Shown: positions 11,615-21,897 of the stretch, one piece after another | Position numbering within the stretch: the first letter of the stretch is position 1 | Layout: each line of letters starts with the position of its first letter | Assembly: GCA_000733355.1 (NCBI GenBank) | Contig: JNVV01000047.1 | Coordinates: 65,068 to 120,650 of the forward strand | Length of the DNA stretch: 55,583 nucleotides | Direction: 5' to 3' | From: Falciphora oryzae | Taxonomy: Eukaryota > Ascomycota > Sordariomycetes > Magnaporthales > Magnaporthaceae | Program-made: the position numbers and the translations under genes | The notes under the pieces: generated by a model | What the model saw: the letters and a program-made list of their open reading frames with translations, nothing else | Told to the model about the DNA's origin: nothing | Database searches by the model: none

Positions 11615-14600
11615 CTAGTTCTTGCGCGGGCGTCCACGGCCGCGCTTAACCGGAGTAGGTCCCTGAGCCTTAGGGACGTCGTTGGCTGCCGGGAAAGGGC
11701 CGTTGGCCGGAGCATTGACTTTGCCCTTAAGTGCGGTTAGGGTTGCCTGCGACTTTTCGTAGGCCTCGATTACTTTAGGTGCGTGCTTAAGGTTAGCTTT
11801 GGGCTCCCAGGTGCCCTCGTAGTCGCCGTATCCCTTCCAGACCACGTAGTACTTGACAGCGCCGCCCCTTTTGACTTTGTGGTTGGTAATGCGTTCAATT
11901 TCGAACGATTTGTCGTCGGGGTTGTTAGGGTCGTCGGATTCGTCGTCAGCCGGGGTATAGTTGACGGGGCCAGGTGGTGCTGGTATTTGCTGGAAGGGGT
12001 CGTTTTTGGCGTGGTAGCGAAGGAGGTGCTGGATGGATATCACTGGGTGAATCCTAATGCCGTTGGTAGGTAATTCGAGCTCGTAAGCCAGGGGTGAGAC
12101 CTTTTTTTTGATCGTGTAGGGTTTTTGGCGAAGAGGGGCTGTTTTGTTGTTTATAGTTCCTCCGCGAGGTTTGTAAGCGGCACCCATTTTTAGCCAGATT
12201 TGGTTTCCCTCGTTAAACTCTTTATGGCGGTGCTTGCCATCGTACAGCCTTTTTATTTCGGAAGCAGCGAGGTTTATAACGTACTAAGCTTTACGCCGGA
12301 AATGCTCACGCATGTACTAAAGGTCAGGTGTGTCCTTTGGGTTTAAGTTGGTAAGGTGAGTAACAGGTTTAAGGAGCTTGAATCCGAAAAGAAACTTGTG
12401 CGGTAAGCAGTCCGTGGCCGACGTGGTTGAGTTGTTAATGTCCCATTGGAGTGCAAAGAAAATATCGACCCAAGCGGAGTGCTTTTAAGCATGGAAGCGG
12501 ATGGCCAATTCCACTAGTTGGTTTTTCCTCTCGGATTGGCCGTCTGCTTGGGGATGGTAGGCCGTGGTCATAGCAAGCTTGGTCCTAAAGCCTTTCTAAA
12601 AGGTTTGCTAAAAGGTCCCGGTAAATTTGGCATCCCTATCGGAGATGATGGCGCGGGGACAGGGCCAATTAGCTATAAGGAAGTGCCGTAACAGCAGCGA
12701 GGCCCAATGCTTTGCACTATAAGTATCGTGCCCGGGGATTAGGATAGTCCGTTTGGACGTCTTGTCGGTAACGGTAAGGAGGGCGTTAAAGGAGTCGTGG
12801 GTGCTGAGCTGCCAAGGGGTATTCGCCGACGGTACAACTGGGAGTGCAGTAACAAAGTCCATAGTTAACACGCTCATAGGTTCAGTTGGGGCTTGGATGG
12901 GCTAAAGCGTGCCGATGGGCTTCTGGTTGTTGGTTTGGTTTATGCCGCAAGTGTGATAGTTTTTGATATACTGGTCGATTTAGCGCCTTTTGAACCGGAA
13001 GTGCATACCGGCGAGGGCGTTTGTTATACGTTGGCGGCCGAAGTAGTGCTTGTGATTATAGGCCTCCTCCAGGAAGGTTTTTACCATAGGGAACGGAATT
13101 ACAAGTCGCTTGATTCCGTCATTGTCCCTGTTGTAAAACAGGCTATCGACAACGCGGAAGGGGTGCCCGGTTTTGGAAGCATTTAGCACGTCCTCGTGCT
13201 TAGGGGGTGCTTTGCCGGGGCGAGGCGTAGCGAGCTCCGTAATCAATTTGTAAAACATTGGGTCCTTTTTGTAATGCTTGATAAACTGAAAGCGCATGCT
13301 ATCCTTTATAACAGCTTCGGCTACTTGCAGGACGTGCTCGATATCGTCCTCGTCATGTCGGTCGTCGGGGCCCTTTTCCTAAAGTAAGTCCAGGACGGGC
13401 TCGTTGGGCTTGGCACGCGTTTTAGCATCCCTTATGGTGGCTGGAAGGCGAAATAATGCATTAGGAATAAGGTTAAGGCGTCCTGGTACGTGGTAGACAT
13501 TTAAGAGATAGGCGCTAAGGTAGATGGACGCGTTAATTAGGCGTTGGTTAGCGCGGTCCGTTAAAACGGTATTAAGATAGGTCCTGTTAACGATGCCGGA
13601 GGTTGCGTCGTGGTTTGTGAGAATAACGATTTTGGGCTGGTTGTTAGAGTGAAATAGGGTGCGCAGCCTTTTGCACAACCACACAAGATAGGCTACCTTT
13701 AACTCGGAGGGTCCGTAATTCAACTTAGGGGCCGTAAAGCAACGATTTAAAAATATAACGGGCTGGATGACGGTAGCCGGGATTACGGTTTTTGGCTTCC
13801 AGACGTAGTCGGGTTGGGTTTGGAAGACTATAACTCCAAAGCCTCGCTTAAAGGATCCGTCGATTTAAAGGTAGAGAGTCCGGTCCGGATTATGGTGGTG
13901 CAGCTTTATATATTTGCAGATGTGGTTTTGTAAGGCCTTAAAGGATTTGAGCTCGTCGGCAGTCGGGGTAAACTTGGTGCTTTTCGCGTAGTGCTAGCGT
14001 TAACCCCCTTTTGTTTTTCCCTGCTTGCGGCCTTTAGCTAGCAGAAGGACTTTGCGTTTTTGGAAAGGCTCGGCGATTTTGGCGTAGTAGGGAATTATTA
14101 ATCGGAGGAAGCCAGTGCTACCGAGATAGGTTTTTAGTGATTTGAGGGTATTAGGGAAAGCGAGGTCGCGGAAGCCTTGCACCCGAGATTCGGTGGTTGA
14201 AAGCCCGAAGGCGTTAACGTAAAATCCAAAGAGCTCGATGTTCGGGTAGCTAACGAAGCTCTTCTTAGGGGAGATTGCAATGCTTTTGCTTTAAAAAAGT
14301 CCAAAAATTTCCTTTAAGTGCTTTTGGTAGTCCTGGAAATTGTTTGAAAAAATGATGATATCGTCGACGAAACAGCGGCAGAAGTGCTTATAAGGACGAA
14401 GTAGGTTATTTATAAAGCGTTAAACGTAAGCAAGTAAGTTCCGGTAACCTATAAAGGCAACACGCGAGCGTTTAAAACCTTTATAGCTTAAGATCGTAAG
14501 CCGGTTCCGGTGCTTAAGGTATACAAGGAATTGGAAAAAAAAGGCGGTGGCATCGATAGCGGTGGCGTACTTTTTGCCCCTTAATGCGTTAATAACGTTT

Positions 14601-15163
14601 TGTTAAAAAGGAAGGGGGTACGCATCCGGGACTAAAACTTTGTTAAGTTGGCGAAGGTCGATAACAACACGACTTTTGGGTTAACCGTGGACTATGCGCT
14701 ATATAACAAAGCAAAGGAACGCGAAAGGCGTAGCGTGGTTGACTGGCTCCAAACGATCTTGTTCGTTGAGCTTGTCGTGCGTTTTGTCGATGACGTCCTT
14801 ATCTTTGCGAGCGACAAGATAAGGTCGATTAAGTAATTTGGCGCCCTGGTTCTGCCATCCCTTAACGAAAGGGATTTTTATCTGTTCGTCTTCGGGGATA
14901 TCGATCGGTCCCCTATCGCGCCAAATGTCTGCGCGCTCACAGATGTTTTTGAGGATCCGGGCTTCCATTAGGTCTCCGTTATATACGTGGACCTTGTTTT
15001 TAGTTAAGATGTAGGGTGCCTTCTCGGGGGCGCGGATGTTGCTCCTCTTCTCCGGGATACGGGGAAGAGATTCCGGGAGGTTGAGCATGGGGTCTCCCAG
15101 CGGGATATCGACGTCCGGTCCAGATCTAGGCTCTTTGGGAGGCTTCTTTGGCACTGTGGGCAT
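11615..15163 (-). pseudogene. chromovirus 2 pol: RT, RNase H, integrase, chromodomain with AT-hook tail
   Basis: Reading leftwards, reverse transcriptase is at about 15160-14000 (VVIDLRQLNKV, CFVDDIIIFSNN with the DD at about 14361-14372). RNase H is at 13740-13379 (LNYGPSELKVAYLVWLCKRLR, LTNHDATSGIVNRTYL, VYHVPGRLNLIPNAL). The integrase zinc-binding region (YNHKHYFGRQRITNAL) and core (LTMDFVTALP, IISDRDAKFTGTF, SERKNQLVE with the catalytic Glu) lie at about 13300-12420. A 190-codon open frame at 12187-11615 holds the chromodomain (KYYVVWKGYGDYEGTWEPK). It ends with KRGRGRPRKN, an AT-hook-type motif. Stops from CAA/CAG/TGG interrupt the rest. Confidence 0.88.
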
Positions 15164-15598
15164 CCCAGCCTCTTCTCCTCCCAGTGTTATGTTGTAGACT
15201 TGGTTAGATAGTGATTATGTTAAACGGCACGCCCACTTAGCCTCCAGGTCCTTTTGGTCCCGGCATTCACCCGCGGGTGGTGCCTTTCCAGTCGACCCTT
15301 CTGGTTTGCGAGAATTACGGTTTAACTGCACGTTTAACGTCACTATCTTCTTTTTGCTTTAGCTAAAGCCAGCGATGCTGATCACCTCGGGGATAATCGG
15401 CTTGGGACCGGTGTTTTGAGGAGTTTTGCCCGCAACGGGCGCTTTGGAAGGAAAGAAGGTCGAAAGGGTTTCGAAACCGTACTCGGCGCTATACTTAGCC
15501 TGATGGCCTATGGCGGCGGCGGCCAGTGCTGTCACACCGGTGATAGCCTTAAGGGCTGTCTTGAAGTTAAGGATTTGGTGAATTTGGTCCGTATGCTT

Positions 15599-16936
15599 TC
15601 AAATGGTGGCTATGCGTGTGTTTTTGGTAAGTCGCATGGGTTGACCTGTGGCGTTATGCACCAGGCATACGGGCTTGGTGTTGCAGTTAACTACGGCATT
15701 GAAAGCAGCAGGATGGTCTCCTTTTATAGAGAACGTGCGTCCTTTGGGGAGCGGGAAGTACTTTACCGGGACTGCGATAGTTTGCTGCGCCGGGATTACG
15801 ACGGCGCTGGCAGTTTTGACGGCTCGGACGATTGCGGTGCCTCCCTTAACTGTAGCGATCGGGACGTGGAAGTGGTCCAAAGGGAGGTTGATCAAATCGG
15901 CCGCAAAGTTAATCGAAGCCTTCCGAGGTTTGAAAAAGGCAACGCTAAAGATTATGCCCGCAGCTAAGTGCTTAACGATCCAGGCGTAGGCTGACTGCTT
16001 AAGCACGGCGGGAGAGCCGTTAAGGTAGTAGCCTGGCGTATAGAAAGTGACGCGTGCGAATTTGGTAGTACGCTTAGGGCGTTCGGAGTTCCATCCAGAA
16101 AGGATAGGCTGAGCGTTAGGATCGTTTACGTCGTAAACCTTATGCTTGTAGTAGCGGAGGAAGTCGGCAGCTACTAGGTCTCGGCCAGAGCCGGAATCAG
16201 TACAGATTTGAGTCTTTTGGCCGTTGAGAGACGGGCGGATCGTTATTTTAGCGTAAAAGTAACCGCCTAATGCGATTGTGTTTGGGTCGATTTGGGTAGC
16301 TTCTTTAATAACGTTTGTCTTTGTAAACTGCTGAGGAGTAGAGGGCTCCTTATCAATTTGATGAACGGGCTCGCTAAGGCAAGCGGTGAAATGAGCAAAG
16401 AGCAGATTGCGAAAAAGGGTAACGACGCTATAGCGTTTGCAGGTGTGCGATTCCGCACGCTTTTTAACAACGTAGAGCTCGTCCGCGTTGACGGAGTTTG
16501 TAGTGCTCGAGGCGCTGTTATCGCTATTGTGATCGGCCGGCGAGTTTTCGGCGTTAGCGTTACCGTTTTTAACGTTGTGGATTCGGTCGCGCTGCTTGTA
16601 GTCTGAGCGTTTGTAGTTGCGATTTTTGTCGCGACGGTTACGGCTGCTATTCCTTTTGTAATCGTTTCGTTTGTAATCGCGAGATTTGTAGTCGCGATCT
16701 TTGTTGCGATGGTAGTTTTTGCGGTTAAAGTTACGGCGAGAGTCGTAGTGGCGGTAGTTTCGATTATGATCCCGACGTTTGTTATGGGATTTATCGTAAT
16801 GGCGATTGCTAGATTTGCCAGAGCTGTAGTTGTCGCGCTTGCTATTGTAGTCGTCGTTATGGCCTTTGCTGCGGAAATCGTGTCTTTTAGCTATAGCATT
16901 GGGATAGTGCTTCCGGGCTACGGTAATTAGCACCAA
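15599..16936 (-). CDS. chromovirus 2 basic gag tail plus retropepsin (445-codon open frame)
   Basis: This is the longest open frame of the element. The first 130 residues are extremely rich in Arg, Asn, Asp, Tyr and Lys (RDYKSRDYKRNDYKRNSS-like repeats, about 16890-16600). That replaces the CCHC knuckle usual in a nucleocapsid and could bind RNA by charge. Downstream, CTDSGSGRDLVAADFL (about 16210-16165) fits an aspartic protease active site with DSG in place of DTG. The remainder (to about 15600) is unrecognised and may link to the reverse transcriptase. The frame lacks stops although the flanking frames are broken, so it may be less mutated. It is an element gene, not a host gene. Confidence 0.65.
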   Translation of the reverse strand: MVLITVARKHYPNAIAKRHDFRSKGHNDDYNSKRDNYSSGKSSNRHYDKSHNKRRDHNRNYRHYDSRRNFNRKNYHRNKDRDYKSRDYKRNDYKRNSSRNRRDKNRNYKRSDYKQRDRIHNVKNGNANAENSPADHNSDNSASSTTNSVNADELYVVKKRAESHTCKRYSVVTLFRNLLFAHFTACLSEPVHQIDKEPSTPQQFTKTNVIKEATQIDPNTIALGGYFYAKITIRPSLNGQKTQICTDSGSGRDLVAADFLRYYKHKVYDVNDPNAQPILSGWNSERPKRTTKFARVTFYTPGYYLNGSPAVLKQSAYAWIVKHLAAGIIFSVAFFKPRKASINFAADLINLPLDHFHVPIATVKGGTAIVRAVKTASAVVIPAQQTIAVPVKYFPLPKGRTFSIKGDHPAAFNAVVNCNTKPVCLVHNATGQPMRLTKNTRIATI

Positions 16937-18775
16937 GTTGTTTTTTTTAATATAGCGGAGGTACTTAGCGCGAGTCTTAGTCGATTTGGGAGCCCTTAGC
17001 CGCGTTTGGATGCTTAAATCAAAGCGGTTCCAGATTTAAATTATGGTGCCGTACCAGTTGCCGTTTTGAGTAATGCCTATGCCTTTGGCAAGACGGAGCA
17101 TCTTGAAGACGAATTGGTGCAAAGCGGACTCGTTTGCGGCAAGGTTTCGGAAGGTGAGAGTCGCTTTAGTAAAAAGCTTAGTGGCTTTGCTAGCGTTTGG
17201 AGCGAATTGTCGCTTAAGGGCTGTGAGGATTGCCGTTAGGCTTTGAACTCTTAAGGTGGCGCGTTCTTTACGATTAAGCTGGTTACTTTACCAGATAGCT
17301 GCTGAGCCGTTGAGGAGGGTTTGGAAAAGGTTAAGCAGCTGATAGTCGACGTCTTGAACCGTGTTTGGGTTCTCGCGGAAGGTCTCGATCCGTTCGGTAA
17401 AAAAGTAAACGTCTGTGAAGATTGTCAGTTTGGAGTTAAACAGGATGCTTTGGTTGTCGGGGTTCTTTTGGTAGGGATTAAAGACTCCGATCATTTTTCG
17501 TTTAAAAAGGAAGCGATTTCCGTTAGGGCGAATAAAGACGTAGGTGTCGACTGTCTGCTGCCTGTAGTCACGGGTTGCACGGTCCTCCACATCCTTTTAA
17601 GCGTCCCGGTCCCGATCTCGATCTCGGTCCTTCTTATCTTTCGGCAAAGGGACGTAAGGGTTGCTTTTGCTTCGAGCTGGGTCCTAAATAGAAATGTTGA
17701 TGGGAGTAGACCGGAAAGGACGAGGGTTTGCCAATAGGCGAGGCGGAGGCTCCTTTAGCTCTCGGTCGAAAGGGGCTCCTCCGTCATCGTCGTCGTTGGA
17801 GGAGGACGAGGGGTCCGACGGGTTTCCGTTGCCGCCCGCAACAGTATATGTTACATGGGCCTATTTGGCTGAGGGCAGCTAAGGCTTAGGACGGGATGCT
17901 CCCGCATTGGGCCGTCCGCGGTGTGCTTTAAGCTTAGCGTCCAGGTGACCGTTGCCGTAAAGAAAGGTGGCGCGCGCGCTAGAGAAGGGGTTTTGATCGT
18001 CGCGTAACGATTATGCCGGTGCGTTATAGGCTCGAGTTTGTTTACGTCGGATTTCGCCCAAACGGCGTCGTGCTTTACTAAGGTTTGGCGATATGGTACG
18101 ACGGTTGTAGCTAGATCGCGAAACGCTAGAGCTGTGATATTGTTCGTGTCGGAAGCGGCGAAAGCGCTTTCGGCTGTTTTCGATGCTTCCCAGCTTGGTT
18201 ATTATTTGTTTTATAGTATTGCTTTGGTCTTTCTGGGTTTTATCGATTTGCTTTAGGAAGGATAAAGTACGTTCTACGGCAATGTTTTGCTTATTTATTC
18301 GCTTTTTAAAAAGTTGGATTTTTTCGCCATTGGAGCTAGGACGAGGGCCGTTTTGGGCGGAGGACGAGGCTATAGAGTCGCTTGTGGCCGTTTGGGAGGT
18401 AATTTCGCGTTCCCCACGGGGCGGGTGGTGAACGACCGATGCTGATCTGTTAGAGCGAATATTTCGAGTAAGGTCGTACTTAAAGTTGTAGCTGTCGTTA
18501 GGCGGAGGGTTGAAGGTTGTTGCGGGAGCAGTAGGTTTGGTGGGTGGCTTAATGCCCGGATGTGGTTGCATTGCTTTAAACCGATTGTTGGTTCGCTTGG
18601 CCCTTTTGAGATACACATTGTCGTTGTGTGATAGGTAGGTAGCGGCCCGATAAGGCACTGGGGAATCGCCTTTAAGGATTAAAAATTTGGGCATCGTGTT
18701 TGGCATGGGCGTATTTGTTAATACTCGAATGTTTTTGTCGGGTCCCGGAGGGTTTATGGCCGAAAGGTCGGCCAT
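16937..18775 (-). pseudogene. chromovirus 2 gag
   Basis: An open frame of 254 codons begins MADLSAINPPGPDKNIRVL at 18775. It includes a polar, charged region with repeated Arg/Ser and probable coiled coil (FKKRINKQNIAVERTLSFLKQ). A second open piece at 17590-17288 (RATRDYRQQTVDTYVF, then FRENPNTVQDVDYQLLN) resembles a capsid. Stops separate the pieces. Assignment rests on position between the 5' LTR and the protease. Confidence 0.6.
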
Positions 18776-19130
18776 TGTAACGAGGAAGTGAGAAAAGAGG
18801 TGAGGGTAGGGTGATGATGATTATCGACGTCGCGAAGGCCACGTCGACGGGGAAAGATGACTGGTGTACGTCTACGCTGCGATGGCCGCGTAAACGGGGG
18901 AAGACGTTGCGAAGGCCGCGTCGGTAGGGACTGCGATGGGGGAAGCGGATTGAAGAGCGCTTTGGTTGAGGAAGCCCAACCTAGGCGTTGATCCGACGCG
19001 CTGCGATGGCCGCGCGTTGGTGAGGAGGATCGTCGCCCGCGATGGCTTGCGAGATCCGAAGAGTAGGGGGGGGTCGTGATTGATTTCCGCGATCACGTTC
19101 GCGCCGGTCGCTTAGGTTTTCCGGAGTTGC

Positions 19131-19137
19131 TACCAAT
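19131..19137 (-). promoter_or_regulatory. primer-binding site of chromovirus 2
   Basis: On the minus strand the 5' LTR is followed by AT and then TGGTAGCAACTCC. TGGTAGC is complementary to the GCUACCA end of fungal initiator tRNA-Met, the primer used by many fungal LTR elements. The match is only seven bases before it breaks, which may be decay. Confidence 0.6.
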
Positions 19138-19339
19138 TGTTAAAGCAGTCGAGGGCAGAGAAATTGGAGTAGCAGGAAGATTATATTCGGAGTAGGTTGG
19201 AGGCCGGAGGCCTGGGCCTGCAGAGATTTGGGATATTTCTGTGCGGGATCCACCTTGTGGAGCCTCCACCCTTATCTAACGATAAGGGTCTCTGGTCCCA
19301 ACTCCTCTATCTACAGTTGAGGTCCTATTGGCCGTGACA
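19138..19339 (-). repeat. 5' LTR of chromovirus 2
   Basis: On the plus strand it runs from TGTTAAAGCAGTCG to GGCCGTGACA, 202 bp. CGCGG follows at 19340-19344 as the second half of the target duplication. A longer relative of this LTR is at 30511-30826. Confidence 0.93.
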
Positions 19340-19344
19340 CGCGG

Positions 19345-19576
19345 CTTAATCTTTGTGCTAGCTGATAGGTCCTAGATAGATGCCCAATTTGCCTTTAGCC
19401 GCACGAGATAACCCCGCCCGATAATGTTTTATTTTCCCCTTTTCCCTTCGATTACCTTTTACGATTACGCACAAAGCTGCTCAAGCACTAAAGGAAAGCA
19501 CATTATACAGCTTTGCTGTGTTCGTTTGACGTATATTTCCTAACCTACGGCAAGGGTTTCACCCGGGACCAGCATC
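19345..19576. other. upstream region of the NLR pseudogene
   Basis: It contains moderately AT-rich DNA with many TA steps and no coding signal. It probably held the promoter of the NLR gene. Chromovirus 2 landed about 240 bp upstream of the NLR start. Confidence 0.4.
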
Positions 19577-21897
19577 ATGCCTTCTGCATTGGTAAAGGCT
19601 GCACGGCTAAAGCCCGAGATTCGGCTAGCGCAAAAAGTTTCGGAGTTCGAGGCCGCCCTGTCCGACGAGCAGAAAGCGACCTTTAGTTCCTGCAAGTCCC
19701 AAGCGCTGGCATTACCGCCAGATGCTGGCGATATCATGCGATTAACGGCCGAGATCGATCGTCGCATTGCCTAAAGGGGGCACCGTAGACGGTATTTCGG
19801 GCTTCGCTTCAGCAATATCCTACAGACCATCCAACGGTTCGCCGCTTTTGGGGATATCGTGCTAGGCGCTTCCTAGAATATAATTGCTTGCGGCGTTTAG
19901 TTACTCGTACGGATGACATTACTCGTAAGTTAACATTTTAACACTAGTTGTTTTTTTTGTATTAACATTTATGTAGTTGGTGGTGAATTTCCATTCCTAT
20001 TTCGATAAGCTGTCGACTTTCCTTATAGCTATCGGACGGTCGGCTTCCCGCTATGAAATGATGGCTTCGTTTTATCCGCATTCCAAACGGCTACAATCAT
20101 GCTTATGCGAATATTTCATCGTGGTTATCCGTTTCTGCCATTAGCACCTAAAGTTAATATAAAAGTCGACATTCGGACAGCTTATATCGTTCCTTAGCGA
20201 ATCGGATTTGAAGACCTACCAGTCGGATTGCGATTTATGGGCTTTTTCAATTAAAGAGGAGGTAAACGCACTGATGGCGAAGGATTTCGCAGAGTAGGGC
20301 TCCCGAACCAAGGCTTTTTTCAAATCCTCGGAGTCCGAATCGTATCGCAAAAAGCACAAGGCATATCTCCGCACCCTTAACTTTTATTCGGCATTTGATT
20401 ACCAAAAGGCATAAAAGGCGATACGGAAAGCCGGATATGCTACCCTGCTCAACCGGACTTACGAATACCAACAATGGAAAGTCCAGCCCAGTTCTTGCAC
20501 ATTTGTATGCACTAGCAAACTGGGATCCGGTAAATCCGTTTTATTGGCCAACATGGTCGATGACCTCAACCCCCATATCCAGAATGAGCGGCTTCCGGTC
20601 GCCTACTTTTTTTGTCAGTACGACAATCCCGAAAGTTTACAAGCACGTACAATTATGGGCTGCCTAGCTCGGCAGTTGCTGGGTCCCTTTCCCGGCCCTG
20701 CCGGGCTTAAAAACTTCGCCGACGCGACATCCCCTATAATAGACTTTGATGGGGTTACGAATTTACTCCTAAAGGTCCTGCCACCAAAAGCCTATTTCGT
20801 TATTGATGGGCTAGATGAGTGTAACGATCATTAGAGGCAGGGCTTGATTTATGGATTGCGGCAACTCCAAAACGCATCCTCCCTCCTAGTTTGTATTTCG
20901 TTCAAAATTGAGGCCGACATTGCTTTAAAATTACGCATAGAGCATTTCGTTAGACCTAATGTTTTGCAAATCCCCGACGACAATCCCGATATCAGGGAAT
21001 TCATCACTGGAGAATTGGAGACGCGCATAAAGTCTGGGGAGCTGAAGATAAAGGAACCAACCCTTATCCTAAAGATCGAGGATTCTTTGGTGCAGGGTGC
21101 CTAGGGAATGTTCCTCTGGGTGGCTTTTTAAATCGAGTCTTTGTGCACCGCGAAAACAGACGAGGCAATTCGATAAGCTTTAGCCGACCTACCGGAAGAT
21201 CTCCCAAGCACCTTTTCTCGCATTTTACGGAAATCGGGGGCGCTTGGGAAGGACTACCAATAACGGACATTTAAGCTTGTTATCGCGGCCCACCGTCCCC
21301 TAACAACAAACGAACTACGAGAAGCCCTCAATATCAAGCCGGGGAATACGGATTGGAATTCGGCCCAACTTCTCAACGATATATATTTAGCATTGGCCTC
21401 CTGCGGAAGTTTTGTTACTGTCGATGAAGAAGACTTCACCGTGCGATTGGTCCATTACAGCGTTAAATAATTCCTGCTTGGCGGGTTTGGAAGCTCGCCT
21501 AGCGGGATGTTCACCCTCGACAGTGCAATAAGAACGATGGGAGATATTATCGTCACCTACCTCAACTACGGTGTTTTCGACAACCAGCTGTCCACCCAGG
21601 TGGTTCCGCAAGTAACAGCCGGGACAGCGCCACGCAAAATCATCCAAACTTTGGATGCCCCAAGCTATGTTCAAGAGGTTGCATTACGGCTTCTCAAATC
21701 TCGAAAGCAATCCGATTACAATGTCGGCAAGCTTCTTATGGATGAAGGCAAACGTTTCAACCAGCACCACACATATCAGTTCACCTTCTTTCCTTATGCG
21801 AAATTGTATTGGTTTCATCATATCAGGTGCATTCCAAAGGAGGAACCGGTTATATACGGACAGCTTCTCAAAATACTAAAAAGGGGGGTAATCAACA

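Larger units (their letters stand above)
11326..19339 (-). mobile_element. Ty3/gypsy chromovirus 2 (complete length, degraded)
   Basis: This is an 8014-bp element in minus orientation, bounded by 202-bp LTRs and a perfect 5-bp CGCGG duplication, so both ends are original. From right to left come the primer-binding site, gag, an Arg/Asn-rich basic region, protease, reverse transcriptase, RNase H, integrase, a chromodomain and an AT-hook-like tail. The LTRs differ at about eight positions, seven of them transitions. Coding regions are broken by TAA/TAG, although frames of 100-445 codons remain open. It is diverged from chromovirus 1, whose basic region carries a zinc knuckle instead. Confidence 0.93.
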
